Origin: Campylobacter sputorum subsp. sputorum | GTDB taxonomy: Bacteria > Campylobacterota > Campylobacteria > Campylobacterales > Campylobacteraceae | Direction of reading: 5' to 3' | NCBI RefSeq assembly: GCF_008245005.1 | Contig: NZ_CP043427.1 | Span: 186,001-250,000 of the forward strand | DNA length: 64,000 bases | Part shown: piece by piece, positions 39,383 to 49,985 of the stretch | Numbering within the stretch: position 1 is the stretch's first letter | How the letters are laid out: every line of letters starts with the position of its first letter | Translations under genes and position numbers: made by a program | Notes under the pieces: generated by a model | Databases searched by the model: none | Told to the model about the DNA's origin: nothing | What the model saw: the letters and a program-made list of their open reading frames with translations, nothing else

Positions 39383-40561
39383 TTATTTTTGTTTCATTTT
39401 TTCAATCCACTCATCTAGAGTTTTTTCAAAACCTATCCCGCTAGAAGTATAAAATTTAACTATTTTTTCTGTGTATTTTTGCTCTACCCAACCACCGAAA
39501 TCATGCGGATATAGATAGTTTTTTATATTTGGATTTGTATTGATAAGGTATTTTGGAATTTCCATAGCTTTGTTGTTTTTAACATAATCTAATGCTTTGT
39601 TTATTGCCGTGTAACTTGAGTTTGATTTTGGCGAACTTGCTAGATACACCACACATTGTGCTAGTGGAATTCTAGCTTCTGGAAAACCTATATTTTTTAC
39701 TATATTTAGAGTTGATGAAGCTATATTTAGTGCATTTGGATTTGCATTTCCTATATCTTCACTTGCAAGTATTGCTAAGCGTCTAGCGATAAAATCGGCA
39801 CTCTCGCCACTATTTATAAGTCTTGCTAAGTAGTAAAGTGATGCATCTACATCGCTTCCTCTAATGCTTTTTATGAAAGCACTTGCTAATTCGTAGTGCG
39901 TATCATCGCTACTAGCTCCTTCATTTATCGCATTTGCTCTTAATGTTTTTAGGGTGTGTAGTTTTATGTCGTTTGAAATTTCAAGCCCAAACTCAAGTAA
40001 ATTTAGCATAGATCTCGCATCTCCGCCGCTACTTTTTATAAGATAGTCTTTTGCTTCTTTGTTTATATTAAATTTTACTTTTTCTTTTATTCTTTGTAGT
40101 AATTTTTCTAAATTTAAGCTTGTTAATGGTTTAAACTCAAATAACATGGAGCGACTGCGAATGCCAGAACTTAGCGTAAAAAAAGGATTTTCGGTGCTTG
40201 CACCAATGATTAAGGCAAGGTAGTTTTCCATTGGTATTAACAGGGCTTCTTGTTGTGTGCGACTTAAGCGATGAATTTCATCTATGAAAAAAAGTGGTTT
40301 AGTAAGCGAGTTTTGATGATTTTTTAAAATAGTTCTAAATGTTTCTATTTTTAAATTTCCACCATCAAATTCATAAAATTCATAATGCATCTCATTTGCT
40401 ATAACTCTTGCAAAACTGGTTTTTCCGCAACCCGCAACGCCATAAAATATAGAGTGGGGTATTTTTTCATTGTTTAAAAATTTTTTAAAAATTTCTACAA
40501 TCTTTTCTTGTCCGCAAATTTCATCAAGTGTTTTTGGGCGAAATTCAAGTGCAAATGCCAT
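39383..40561 (-). CDS. rarA: Replication-associated recombination protein A (RarA/MgsA)
   Basis: 392 aa AAA+ clamp-loader-like ATPase acting at stalled forks. Walker A GVAGCGKTS near residue 41, Walker B FFIDEIHRLSRTQQEALL, sensor GASTENPFF, then the C-terminal tetramerisation domain (DFGGWVEQKYTE near the end). Its ATG overlaps the ung stop by one base. Confidence 0.93.
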   Translation of the reverse strand: MAFALEFRPKTLDEICGQEKIVEIFKKFLNNEKIPHSIFYGVAGCGKTSFARVIANEMHYEFYEFDGGNLKIETFRTILKNHQNSLTKPLFFIDEIHRLSRTQQEALLIPMENYLALIIGASTENPFFTLSSGIRSRSMLFEFKPLTSLNLEKLLQRIKEKVKFNINKEAKDYLIKSSGGDARSMLNLLEFGLEISNDIKLHTLKTLRANAINEGASSDDTHYELASAFIKSIRGSDVDASLYYLARLINSGESADFIARRLAILASEDIGNANPNALNIASSTLNIVKNIGFPEARIPLAQCVVYLASSPKSNSSYTAINKALDYVKNNKAMEIPKYLINTNPNIKNYLYPHDFGGWVEQKYTEKIVKFYTSSGIGFEKTLDEWIEKMKQK

Positions 40562-41259
40562 TAATGTATGTCTTTGTAGTTATTTAAATCCCAGTCAATT
40601 GCTTTTTTTGAGTGACTTAAAAGGTAACTATTTGCTTTTGAAAAATGCTTACAACCAAAAAATTTCCCACCAGCTAAAGGGCTTGGATGAGCCGCTGTTA
40701 AGATAAGATGTTCGTTTTCATTTATGAGAGATGATTTTGCTTTTGCGAAATTTCCCCATAACATAAAAACAACATTTTTCTTTTTAGCACTTATTTGCTT
40801 TATCACAGCATCGCTAAAGCGTTGCCAACCAAAAGAACTATGTGAGTTTGCCATGTTTGCTTGAACGCTTAAAGTTGTATTTAATAACAAAACACCTTGC
40901 TTTGCCCAGTATGTTAAATCGCCACTATTTGGTTCTTTTATATTTAAATCATTATAAATTTCTTTATATATATTTTGCAAAGATGGTGGAATTTTTATGC
41001 CATTTGGTACAGAAAAACTTAGCCCCATAGCTTGATTTTTTCCATGATAAGGATCTTGTCCTAGTATTACAACCAAAACATCATCAAATGGGGTTAAGTT
41101 AAAAGCATTAAACATAAGTGAGCCTGGCGGGTATACTTCACCACGCTTTTTAGCATCGATTAATTTTAGTTTTAATTGCTCAAAATATGGGGATAAAAAC
41201 TCATCTTTTAAGACATTTTTCCAACTTTTTTCTATTTTTACGCTATTTATATCTATCAA
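40561..41259 (-). CDS. ung: Uracil-DNA glycosylase
   Basis: 232 aa family-1 enzyme removing uracil from DNA. The catalytic loop [23 protein letters not shown] (about 64-86) and the intercalating HPSPLA motif near 190 are intact. Overlaps nhaA by 4 bases and rarA by 1, so three genes form one unit. Confidence 0.96.
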   Translation of the reverse strand: MIDINSVKIEKSWKNVLKDEFLSPYFEQLKLKLIDAKKRGEVYPPGSLMFNAFNLTPFDDVLVVILGQDPYHGKNQAMGLSFSVPNGIKIPPSLQNIYKEIYNDLNIKEPNSGDLTYWAKQGVLLLNTTLSVQANMANSHSSFGWQRFSDAVIKQISAKKKNVVFMLWGNFAKAKSSLINENEHLILTAAHPSPLAGGKFFGCKHFSKANSYLLSHSKKAIDWDLNNYKDIH

Positions 41260-42428
41260 TTATACATCTCTTTTGTAGCATTTGCTTTTATTATCAAGTA
41301 ACCGGCAATAGCTGCTATAAACGATGCTATTAATATGGCTAATTTATCTGCATAATTGTATATATCGCTGTGTTCGTAGGCGATTGATGAGATAAAAAGA
41401 CTCATACTTGCACCAATTGCTGTTAATACACAAAGTCCAAAAAACTGACCATAATTTGTATCTTTTGGTAAATTTGTTATTTTAAATTTTATAGCCGCGT
41501 AACTAAATGCAAAAATTCCAAGAGGTTTTCCTACTAAAAGACCAATTATTATGCCTATTGGAACAGGGTGTAAAAGTGATTTGAATGCTTCTAAATTTAG
41601 TGCAATTCCAGCATTTACAAATGCAAATATAGGCATGATAAAAAATGTAACCCAAGGATGCAATGTGTGTTCTATTTTATTTAAAAGCATGGTTTTATTT
41701 TTGGTTTGTAGCGGTATAAAAAAAGCTGTAATTACGCCAGCTACTGTAGAGTGAACACCTGATTCTAGGAAAAATAACCATAATAATAACCCAAGCATGA
41801 CATAAGGAAGTGGCGAATTTGTTTTTTTAAAGTTAAAATATGCAAGAAAACAAGTGGTTATAGTTGCTAGTACAAGTGCCAAAGTAGAAAGCTCTGAGGT
41901 GTAAAAAAGTGCAATTATTACAACAGCAATAACATCATCTATAATAGCAAGAAGTAGTAAAAAAGTCTTTAATGCTGGTGGAAATTTCGATTTTAAAAGT
42001 AGCAAAATACCTATAGCAAATGCCGTGTCGCTAACTATTGGTATCGCCCAGCCTTTTAAGGCAAAACTATCGCCTAAATTTAGTAAAATAAATATCATAG
42101 CAGGAATTATAACGCCACCGATTCCGCCAATTACTGGAAGTGCAACTTTTGATGGAGTGCTAAGTTCTCCAACTAAAATTTCTCTTTTAACTTCAAGCCC
42201 AATATAGAAGAAAAAAATCGCCATCAAGCCATCATTTACCCATAAAATTATAGGTTTTATTATCTTATAATCACCCATTACTATGCCAGATTTTAATCTT
42301 AAAAAATCACTATAAAAACTTGATAAAATTGTATTTTGAAAAATTAGAGCTAAAATTGTAGCTATTATTATCAAAATGCCGCCAGTTGCTTCGTTATTGA
42401 TAATTTTTTTTATGATATTTAAGTTCAA
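41256..42428 (-). CDS. nhaA: Na+/H+ antiporter NhaA
   Basis: 390 aa, about 12 transmembrane helices. Sodium export in exchange for protons. The ion-binding aspartates are in [20 protein letters not shown] (about 165-185), with [11 protein letters not shown] upstream, both hallmarks. First gene of the nhaA-ung-rarA unit; the DMT permease gene is divergent 106 bases away. Confidence 0.95.
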   Translation of the reverse strand: MNLNIIKKIINNEATGGILIIIATILALIFQNTILSSFYSDFLRLKSGIVMGDYKIIKPIILWVNDGLMAIFFFYIGLEVKREILVGELSTPSKVALPVIGGIGGVIIPAMIFILLNLGDSFALKGWAIPIVSDTAFAIGILLLLKSKFPPALKTFLLLLAIIDDVIAVVIIALFYTSELSTLALVLATITTCFLAYFNFKKTNSPLPYVMLGLLLWLFFLESGVHSTVAGVITAFFIPLQTKNKTMLLNKIEHTLHPWVTFFIMPIFAFVNAGIALNLEAFKSLLHPVPIGIIIGLLVGKPLGIFAFSYAAIKFKITNLPKDTNYGQFFGLCVLTAIGASMSLFISSIAYEHSDIYNYADKLAILIASFIAAIAGYLIIKANATKEMYN

Positions 42429-42522
42429 AATCTACCTTTATTGCTTGAGTAAAATTATAAATTTATGATATCAAAAAAACATTAATAAGTCGTTAAATAC
42501 ATAGATATTTTATAAATTTGGG

Positions 42523-42528
42523 TATAAT
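42523..42528 (+). promoter_or_regulatory. -10 element placing the start site at the ATG
   Basis: TATAAT ends 6 bases before the ATG of the DMT permease, so transcription would begin at or next to the A of the start codon. No ribosome-binding site fits between. This suggests a leaderless mRNA. Confidence 0.5.
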
Positions 42529-42534
42529 CTCTAG

Positions 42535-43419
42535 ATGCAAAATTTATATATTAGTGGTGTTTTTTACGCTTTTTTTGGCGGAATATTTTGGGGATTTTCT
42601 GGGGCTTGTGGTCAGTATCTTTTTATGTATAAAAATATAGATCCAGTTTGGCTAACAGGAGTAAGACTGCTTGGTGCTGGAATTTGTCTTTTTGTTTTGA
42701 TGATAATCAAGCAAAAAAGAGGTATTTTTAAAATTTTTACAAACAAAAGCTCTTTATTTCAACTTATGATTTATTCGTTTTTTGGCTTGATGTTGTGTCA
42801 ATATACATATTATGAAACCATAAAACATTCAAATGTAGCCATAGCAACCATACTTCAATACACCGCACCTGCAATGATAATGATTTTAGCGTGTTTATGG
42901 TATAAAAAACTTCCGAACATAAAAGAATTTTTTGCACTAATTTGTGCCAGTATAGGACTTTTTCTTATCGCTACGCATGGAAATTTAGATAAATTAATAA
43001 TAGATAAATATCCTTTTGTAATAGGCATGATATCTGCACTTTGTGTTGTTATATATAGCATAAGCCCAATAAATATAAATAAAAAATATGGAACTTTGGT
43101 AACGCTTTCTTGGGGATTACTCATTAGTGGGGTTATATTTTTTGTTGCAAGTAATTCATATAAAGTTTTGCAAATAACTGATATTTACAGCTTTTTGGGA
43201 GTTTGTGGGGTTATATTTTTTGGAACTATTTTAGCTTTTTCGTTTTATATGAGAGGAGTTGATATAATAGGTCCAACAAAAGCAAGTATGATAGCTTCTA
43301 TAGAGCCAATTTCAGCTATGATTTTTTCGTATTTTTGGTTTGGTGTAAAGTTTGTTTTACTGGATTACATCGGCGTATTTTTGATACTTTTATGCACTAT
43401 CTTGGTTTCAAAAAAATAA
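42535..43419 (+). CDS. EamA/DMT-family permease
   Basis: 294 aa with ten hydrophobic segments in two EamA repeats (FFGGIFWGFSGACGQYLF opening the first, PFVIGMISALCVVIYSISPI the second). Drug/metabolite transporter superfamily; substrate unknown, amino-acid or metabolite export is common. The second repeat ends with the typical GPTKASMIASIEPISAMIFSYFWFG. Start chosen at the only ATG at the head of the frame, apparently leaderless. Confidence 0.88.
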   Translation: MQNLYISGVFYAFFGGIFWGFSGACGQYLFMYKNIDPVWLTGVRLLGAGICLFVLMIIKQKRGIFKIFTNKSSLFQLMIYSFFGLMLCQYTYYETIKHSNVAIATILQYTAPAMIMILACLWYKKLPNIKEFFALICASIGLFLIATHGNLDKLIIDKYPFVIGMISALCVVIYSISPININKKYGTLVTLSWGLLISGVIFFVASNSYKVLQITDIYSFLGVCGVIFFGTILAFSFYMRGVDIIGPTKASMIASIEPISAMIFSYFWFGVKFVLLDYIGVFLILLCTILVSKK

Positions 43420-43433
43420 ATTTATTTAAATTT

Positions 43434-43456
43434 AAAGCCCAAATTTAAGGGCTTTT
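43434..43456. terminator. Terminator between the DMT gene and the phytase-like pseudogene
   Basis: Stem AAAGCCC/GGGCTTT with an 8-base loop and T run, lying between two convergent reading frames. Confidence 0.75.
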
Positions 43457-43459
43457 GAG

Positions 43460-44588
43460 TTAAAATTTAACTTTTATGATTTTTGTTTTATCGCCTGTAA
43501 TCCCAAAATCGTTATCATTTATCAAAATCCACTCATTTTCATTAATCACAGCTATGCTTTCAATCTTGCTTGGAAAACCTTTATAATCATCTGTGCTAAA
43601 AATAAGCTCTTTTTTAAGAGTGTTGTTTTGCACATTTTTAGGATTTATTTTATAAAATTTAGTTGTTTTACTAACTCGTTCTAATACCGCCAAATCGCCA
43701 TTTGGCAAAGTAGCCATTTCGCTTACTTTTACATCGTTTTGCTTTCTTTTTTTCTTTTTGCTATCAAGTTTAAAGCTATCAATATCATCAAGTGGGTAGT
43801 TTAAAGTTTGCAAAACTTCGCCACTACTTCTATCTATGGCATAAAATGGAACTATTTTTGTATCAATCTCGCCCTCAAATGGACTTTGTAAAATAGTATA
43901 AACAAATTTATCATCTTTGCTCAAAGAAACAGCCTCAAAGCCCCTATTTAGCTGTCTTTGTCTAAGTTTTTGTGGAAAGTTTTCTACTACTTTATAATCA
44001 GCTCCATCTAAACTTTTAGCAACGCCTTTTGGAACCCATCTTTCTTTAATGATACCATTTAAATCAGTAACAAAAATACTTGGAGCATACTCATCTGCTA
44101 TATAAATATATCCATCATTAGAGATAGCTAAAGCTTCGCTATCGATGCCATTTACATCATAAACTAGCTCTTTTTTCCATTGAGTAGCTTTTTTCTGTTT
44201 GTGGATTTGACACGCCGCTTATATTTTTACCGCTACTTGTTTTTAATGTAATTGTTTCTAAAATTTCAATTCCACCATCTTTTATTTTAAGTTTATAAAT
44301 ACTTGGCGTAAATTCTGGATAAGGAAAAACTTTGCCTTTTTTGCAAAACTCGTCTTTTAAAATGTTTTTTGTTTCTTTACAATCTATATTTATTCCTCTG
44401 TCGGTTATGGTATAAATCACATTTTTATCATCATTATCTTTATGAAATGCACCGCTTCCATAACCTATGCTTGGATGAAACGGAAAATCAAATTTGTTAT
44501 TAAATTCCATATTAGATTCAAACGAACTAAACTCTAAGCCAAAGCAAAAACTAGCAAGTGTTAAGCTAAGTAAAACACATTTTTTCAT
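43460..44588 (-). pseudogene. Esterase-like activity of phytase domain protein, one frameshift
   Basis: The start ATG at 44588 has AAGGAG before it and opens a signal peptide (MKKCVLLSLTLASFCFG). The frame runs through SGKNISGVSNPQTEK and then shifts at a run of six T (plus strand, 44189-44194). With five it continues as ATQWKKELVYDVNGIDSEALAISNDGYIYIADEY and stays open to the stop at 43460, including RGFEAVSLSKDDKFVYTILQSP. This is the beta-propeller family PF13449 (phytase esterase-like), usually secreted and of unclear substrate. Rebuilt length about 376 aa. It could be a contingency gene switched by the homopolymer, a pseudogene, or a base-call error. Confidence 0.8.
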
Positions 44589-44726
44589 AGAAATCTCCTT
44601 AAATTTATAATATGAAATTTTATTAATTCCTAGAAACATTTTGAAAACATATGGATAATATGGTTTTTATTGTGGTATTTAGTATTACCCTAAATATGAG
44701 TAGTGTAGATATTTTATAACTAATGC

Positions 44727-44754
44727 ATTTGGCTAGTTATAATCCTAGCCAAAT
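44727..44754. terminator. Hairpin after gdhA
   Basis: Perfect 10-base stem ATTTGGCTAG/CTAGCCAAAT with an 8-base loop, 6 bases beyond the gdhA stop. The following bases are only moderately T-rich. Confidence 0.65.
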
Positions 44755-44759
44755 ATCTA

Positions 44760-46124
44760 TTACACATAACCTTGGTCAATCATTGCATCTGCAACTTTTC
44801 TAAATCCAGCTATATTTGCTCCAAGAACTATATTTCCAGCATCGTTAAACTCTTTTGATGTTTCGTAACTGATATCAAATATGTGTTTCATGATATTTTT
44901 TAGTTTGTTATCAACTTCTTCAAAGCTCCAGCTTGACATACTAGCATTTTGAGCCATTTCAAGAGCACTTGTGGCGACACCACCAGCATTTGCTGCTTTA
45001 CCCGGACCAAAACAAAAGTCTTTTTTACTTAGGAAAAACTCTATAGCTTCTAGATTGCTAGGCATATTTGCTCCCTCGCATACTAAACGACATCCGTTAT
45101 TATAAAGAGTTTTTGCATCTTCTAAATTTAACTCATTTTGTGTTGCACTTGGAAATGCAGCATAACAAGGTATATCCCAAACTCCATTTCTACCTGTTTT
45201 ATAATCCGAAACAGGGACAAATTTCGCTTGTTTTTTCTCTTTTACATACTCTTTTAAACTAACTCTATCAACTTCTTTTAATTTTTTAAGCAAATCTAAA
45301 TCTATGCCATCTTTATCATATACATATCCAGTAGAATCGCTTACCGTTAGAGGTAATGCACCATATTGATATAGTTTTTCAACCGTGTAAATAGCGACAT
45401 TTCCAGCACCACTTACTACGCATTTTTTGCCTTTTAGTTCTTGTTTTTTTGTTTTTAGCATTTCATCTGCAAAATATACACAGCCATATCCAGTAGCTTC
45501 TGTTCTTGCTAAGCTTCCTCCCCAGCTAAGTCCCTTGCCTGTTAATGCGCCATCAAATCTGCTTGTTAGTTTTTTGTATTGACCATACATATAGCCTATT
45601 TCTCGCCCACCAACGCCTATATCTCCAGCTGGAACATCTTTGACATCACCTATTAGCTTTGCAAGTTCATTCATAAAAGATTGGCAAAATCTCATAATTT
45701 CCCCATCACTTTTGCCCTTAGGATCAAAGTTTGCACCACCTTTTGCACCACCTATATTTAAGCCAGTTAGTGAGTTTTTAAAAATCTGCTCAAATCCTAG
45801 AAATTTTAAAACATCTAAATTTACAGTAGGATGAAATCTAAGCCCACCTTTATATGGTCCTATGGCTGAGTTAAACTCGACTCTATATCCAAAATGAACG
45901 CAGGCTTTTCCAGCATCATTTATATAAACGGTTCTAAAAATAGTGGTTTTTTCAGGCATTATAATACGCTCTAAAATGGCGTGCTTTTGATACTTGCTTT
46001 CGCGATCAAAAAGCGGTTTAAGGTTGTTTAAAACCTCAGTTGCGGCTTGATAAAATATTGGTTGGCGAGGTGAAATTTTTTTAATGTTTTTTAACACTCT
46101 ATTAATATATTCTGTAGATCCCAT
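44760..46124 (-). CDS. gdhA: NADP-specific glutamate dehydrogenase
   Basis: 454 aa, assimilates ammonium into glutamate. GPYKGGLRFHP with the catalytic-site lysine, GGAKGGANFDPKGKSDGEIMRF around 125, the nucleotide loop SGAGNVAIYTVEKL near 237, and the C-terminal NAGGVATSALEMAQN are intact and hexameric-type. Ribosome site AAAGGAG before the ATG. A hairpin terminates it. Confidence 0.96.
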   Translation of the reverse strand: MGSTEYINRVLKNIKKISPRQPIFYQAATEVLNNLKPLFDRESKYQKHAILERIIMPEKTTIFRTVYINDAGKACVHFGYRVEFNSAIGPYKGGLRFHPTVNLDVLKFLGFEQIFKNSLTGLNIGGAKGGANFDPKGKSDGEIMRFCQSFMNELAKLIGDVKDVPAGDIGVGGREIGYMYGQYKKLTSRFDGALTGKGLSWGGSLARTEATGYGCVYFADEMLKTKKQELKGKKCVVSGAGNVAIYTVEKLYQYGALPLTVSDSTGYVYDKDGIDLDLLKKLKEVDRVSLKEYVKEKKQAKFVPVSDYKTGRNGVWDIPCYAAFPSATQNELNLEDAKTLYNNGCRLVCEGANMPSNLEAIEFFLSKKDFCFGPGKAANAGGVATSALEMAQNASMSSWSFEEVDNKLKNIMKHIFDISYETSKEFNDAGNIVLGANIAGFRKVADAMIDQGYV

Positions 46125-46592
46125 GATACTCCTTTGTTTATTTTGAATTAGTTCAAATTTTTATCGCTATCTTTTTACATTATGATAACAGCTTAAGAAA
46201 AATTATAGCAAAAATTATTGCCAGTGTAGTTTAAATATTAATAAAATTTTTTATTATATTTTTATAATTTTAATTTCATTATATTATAAATTTATGGTTT
46301 GTAAATTTATAACTATAAATTTTTTGGCGTTGTATTAAATTTAAGTCTTAAGTTACAAGCTTTTTCATACATTTTGCTTGCTTTTGTAAGGTTGTTTTTG
46401 TTTCATATTTTAAAACAAAAGTCTGCTTAGACGCTCATAAATTTTATCTAAATATATAGTTTTTTATCTTTTTTGCCACCATTATCAAGTAGATATTTAT
46501 AACTTTATTTTTTGTGAAATATTTTTGACATATAAATATTTTTTTGAGTTTAACCTAATCTGTGTGCAATTTTCTATAACTTCTTTTTATGC
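46125..46592. other. Gene-free AT-rich stretch with a possible Sel1-repeat remnant
   Basis: No open frame of convincing length. On the minus strand around 46314-46400 a 29-codon run reads NLTKASKMYEKACNLRLKF, which resembles the end of a cysteine-containing Sel1/TPR repeat, with a stop just before it. The rest is AT-rich without clear structure. Likely remains of a decayed gene plus the gdhA promoter region. Confidence 0.4.
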
Positions 46593-46760
46593 TCACAAAA
46601 CTATCATTTTTAGAATTTCATAAGCTTTATCTAGTGATATTTTGCCGTTAAAACCATCTTCAAAACGCTTTTTCTTCATCTTTATACTATCGTTTTCATA
46701 TCTATTTTGAAAATTAACTAGGCTTATTTTAAATTTCGCTAGTTTAAATTTTCTAAACAT
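46593..46760 (-). CDS. Small hypothetical ORF, 55 aa
   Basis: ATG at 46760 opens a 55-codon frame (MFRKFKLAKFKISLVNFQNRY...) ending KAYEILKMIVL. It is basic, has no membrane segment and no recognised domain. There is no good ribosome site. It lies in a stretch that looks decayed between gdhA and mqnA, so it may be a fragment. Confidence 0.3.
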   Translation of the reverse strand: MFRKFKLAKFKISLVNFQNRYENDSIKMKKKRFEDGFNGKISLDKAYEILKMIVL

Positions 46761-46813
46761 AGTAAAAATCTTAGATTTGATATTTTGTTATAAAAATTTA
46801 TAAAAATAACTAT

Positions 46814-47503
46814 TTATTTTACATTTTGATTTGGATTAAAATTCATCATTCTTGCTTTTTGTAAAAATATCTTTAATGCCATTTTTTCTTTTTTATTTAT
46901 TTTATATGTTATGTAATTTAAATACCATTTTATATCATTTGGCGAAATCGCTCTGCTTTTGGAGTAATTTTTCAGTATGTATTGAGGGATTTTTATCTTT
47001 TGTGATAGGAATTTTTTAACTAAATTTTTATACAACTTTCCATTTTTGGTATAGCAAAATCTAGCAAATACAAATGGTAAATTCATTCTTTTATTCCAAA
47101 TTTCGCCCATATCATAAAAGCTTTCTTTTCCATCTTTTAGATAAGCTTTTAGGGCATTATCACCTATGATAACTTCGCCTTTTAAACCTAAAACTTTGCT
47201 TAACATATTTGATGTCATTGAGGCAGGATCTAGTAAAAAGTTTGAGTTTTTACGCACTAAAACACTTATAACTTGTTTTTTAGCAACGATTCCCATATCT
47301 AGTTTTTTGTATTTTTTTCTTCTACTTTCTATGCTTGAAATAACCGCAGAATCAATCTTTTTTCTATAAAGAGCTCTGTTTAGTTTGCTTGGAACATCTT
47401 TTTTAAATTCAATGCTTTTTTTAAAGGAATTTTGTAAATTTGAGCGTTTTAAAAATACATGAAAAGGTAGTAAATTTAGATAATCAATTTTTCCAAAAAT
47501 CAT
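46814..47503 (-). CDS. mqnA: MqnA-like chorismate dehydratase (futalosine menaquinone pathway)
   Basis: 229 aa from the ATG at 47503, preferred because AAAGGA lies 5 bases upstream; a longer frame begins at 47524. FGKIDYLNLLPFHVFLK is the family's N-terminal signature, and a SSIESRR segment near 65 matches the substrate pocket region. MqnA turns chorismate into 3-enolpyruvoylbenzoate, the entry to the futalosine route used by Campylobacter. aroB and aroC in this window feed chorismate to it. Slightly divergent, so confidence is below the housekeeping genes. Confidence 0.8.
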   Translation of the reverse strand: MIFGKIDYLNLLPFHVFLKRSNLQNSFKKSIEFKKDVPSKLNRALYRKKIDSAVISSIESRRKKYKKLDMGIVAKKQVISVLVRKNSNFLLDPASMTSNMLSKVLGLKGEVIIGDNALKAYLKDGKESFYDMGEIWNKRMNLPFVFARFCYTKNGKLYKNLVKKFLSQKIKIPQYILKNYSKSRAISPNDIKWYLNYITYKINKKEKMALKIFLQKARMMNFNPNQNVK

Positions 47504-47624
47504 TTTTATCCTTTTAAAAATCAAAACAAATGGTATAAAATTATAATAAAATAAACTTAAATTTAATAATCTATGTAAAATAAAGTAAATTTGTGATAAA
47601 GTTATAATTTAAATTTAAATCATT

Positions 47625-48263
47625 ATGGAAAATATTATGAATGTTAAACTTTTAAATTTTACACCTCTTTGGGTGTGTTCAAACGCCATAAGGACTTGTT
47701 GGCAAAGCTTTGATAAGGGAGATAATGGTGGCGATAAAGATAAAGAGCTTATAGATAGAGTTGGTAATAAATTTAAACACGCATCAACGCTTGAACATTT
47801 GCATTATAATTTTTACATAAAAGGAATTTCAAGGGCTTGCTTACAAGAGCTTGCACGCCATAGAATGGCAAGTCTTAGCGTAAAATCCACTCGCTATACG
47901 CTAAAAGAGTTAAAAAATGAGAGCGAATTTAAAGAAAATGACTTCCAAAATGCCAGTAGATATATAGTTTTAACTGGAAATGAGATGGTTGATAAAGCTA
48001 GTATAAAAGCTTTAGAAAATATGCGTTTGCTGCTTGGGCAAAATATTAGCTTAGATATAGCTAAATTTGCACTTCCAGAATGCTATAAAACTGAGCTTAG
48101 TTGGAGTGTAAATGCTAGAAGTTTGCAAAACTTTATCTCACTTAGAAGTTCAAAATCAGCTCTTTGGGAGATTAGAAATTTAGCAAATGCCTTGTTTGAT
48201 GCAATTCCTGATGAACATAAGTTTATTTTTGAAGATTGTATTTACAAAGAAGATAAAAAATAG
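47625..48263 (+). CDS. thyX: Flavin-dependent thymidylate synthase
   Basis: 212 aa. Makes dTMP from dUMP with FAD and methylene-folate. The ThyX motif RHRxxS appears as ARHRMASLSVKSTRYT near residue 77, and HASTLEHLHYNFYI precedes it. The interval starts at the first ATG; ATG at 47637 (GGAAA 7 bases upstream) is a good alternative and would remove four residues. Confidence 0.95.
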   Translation: MENIMNVKLLNFTPLWVCSNAIRTCWQSFDKGDNGGDKDKELIDRVGNKFKHASTLEHLHYNFYIKGISRACLQELARHRMASLSVKSTRYTLKELKNESEFKENDFQNASRYIVLTGNEMVDKASIKALENMRLLLGQNISLDIAKFALPECYKTELSWSVNARSLQNFISLRSSKSALWEIRNLANALFDAIPDEHKFIFEDCIYKEDKK

Positions 48264-48284
48264 CTATAAAATTTAGGAGGACTT

Positions 48285-49958
48285 ATGAGAAGTGATGAGA
48301 TAAAAAAGGGTTATACTAAAGTTCCACATAGAAGTTTATTAAGGGCAACTGGGTTAAAAGATGATGATTTTAACAAGCCGTTTATAGGTATCGCAAATAG
48401 TTTTATAGAGATAATTCCGGGACATTTTTTTTTAAACAAATATTCCCAGATTATAAAAGATGAGATTCGTAAAAATGGTTGCGTGCCTTTTGAGTTTAAC
48501 ACAATTGGCGTTGATGATGGTATAGCTATGGGGCATGATGGTATGCTTTACTCACTTCCAAGCCGTGAAATCATAGCAAATTCCATAGAAACAGTTATGA
48601 ATGCTCACAAGCTTGATGCAATGATATGCGTTCCAAATTGCGATAAAATAGTCCCTGGAATGATAATGGGTGCTTTAAGAGTAAATGTGCCAACTATTTT
48701 TGTAAGCGGTGGACCAATGAAAGCAGGGCGTGATAGTAAAGGCAATGCCCTTGATTTAAACTCAGCTTTTGAAGGTGTTGGTGCTTATGAGACAAATAAA
48801 ATAAGCAAAGATGAACTTTATGAGATAGAATGTCAAGCTTGCCCAAGTGGCGGGAGCTGTAGCGGTATGTTTACGGCAAATTCAATGAATACGCTTTGTG
48901 AGGCTATGGGTATAGCTCTTAGTGGCAATGGAACCATACTTGCACTTAGCAAAGAGCGTGAAGAGCTTATAAGAAAAGCAGCTAGGAGAATTTGCGAGAT
49001 TGCAACAGATGAGAGATTTAAAATACGAAATATTTTAAACAAAAAAGCTATAAAAAATGCGATGGTTATAGATATGGCAATGGGCGGAAGCTCAAATACC
49101 ATACTTCATATGCTTGCCATTTCAAGAGAGGCTGGGTGTGGGCTTGATATAAAAGATATAAACGAGATTAGTAAAAATACACAACACATTGCCAAAGTTG
49201 CACCAAGTTTGCCAAGTGTGCATATGGAAGATGTCCATAGTGCTGGTGGAATGAATGCTATTATGAAGGAAATTTCTATGCAAAATAATCCTTTTTTAGA
49301 TTTAAATAATCTAACCATAAGCGGAGAAACATTGCAAGAACGCATAAAAGATGCGAAAATTTTAGATGATAATATTATACGAAATGCCAAAAATGCTTAC
49401 TCTAAAGTTGGAGGACTCGCTATTTTATTTGGAAATTTAGCTAATGAGGGCTGTGTTATAAAAACAGCAGGCATTATAGGAGAGCGTAAATTTAGCGGAA
49501 AAGCTGTTTGTTTTAATTCCCAAGATGAAGCGATTAATGGCATTAGTAGCGGTAAAATCAAAAAAGGCGATGTTGTTGTTATTCGTTATGAGGGACCAAA
49601 AGGTGGACCTGGAATGCAAGAAATGTTAAGCCCGACAAGCCTTATAGTGGGAAGAGGGCTTGGTGCTGATGTAGCGCTTATAACAGATGGTAGATTTAGC
49701 GGTGCTACGCGTGGGCTTTGCATAGGGCATGTTAGCCCAGAAGCAGCTGAGGGTGGCATGATAGGACTTTTAAGAGATGGTGATATAATACAAATAGATG
49801 TTGATAACTACTCTATAAATGTAAATTTAAGCGATGAAGAGCTAGAAAAACGCAAAAATGAGTGGAAATATGAGGGCAAAGAGGTTAAAAGCAGATGGTT
49901 AAGACAATACCAAAAGTTAGTAACAAATGCTAGTAATGGAGCTATTTTGGAAGCTTAA
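48285..49958 (+). CDS. ilvD: Dihydroxy-acid dehydratase
   Basis: 557 aa iron-sulfur enzyme of valine, leucine and isoleucine synthesis. Cluster cysteines are in [17 protein letters not shown] (about 122) and [17 protein letters not shown] (about 187-203), and the C-terminal signature [23 protein letters not shown] is complete. Excellent ribosome site AGGAGG 5 bases before ATG. Confidence 0.97.
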   Translation: MRSDEIKKGYTKVPHRSLLRATGLKDDDFNKPFIGIANSFIEIIPGHFFLNKYSQIIKDEIRKNGCVPFEFNTIGVDDGIAMGHDGMLYSLPSREIIANSIETVMNAHKLDAMICVPNCDKIVPGMIMGALRVNVPTIFVSGGPMKAGRDSKGNALDLNSAFEGVGAYETNKISKDELYEIECQACPSGGSCSGMFTANSMNTLCEAMGIALSGNGTILALSKEREELIRKAARRICEIATDERFKIRNILNKKAIKNAMVIDMAMGGSSNTILHMLAISREAGCGLDIKDINEISKNTQHIAKVAPSLPSVHMEDVHSAGGMNAIMKEISMQNNPFLDLNNLTISGETLQERIKDAKILDDNIIRNAKNAYSKVGGLAILFGNLANEGCVIKTAGIIGERKFSGKAVCFNSQDEAINGISSGKIKKGDVVVIRYEGPKGGPGMQEMLSPTSLIVGRGLGADVALITDGRFSGATRGLCIGHVSPEAAEGGMIGLLRDGDIIQIDVDNYSINVNLSDEELEKRKNEWKYEGKEVKSRWLRQYQKLVTNASNGAILEA

Positions 49959-49985
49959 ATTTATAAATAAATTTAAAGGATTAAT

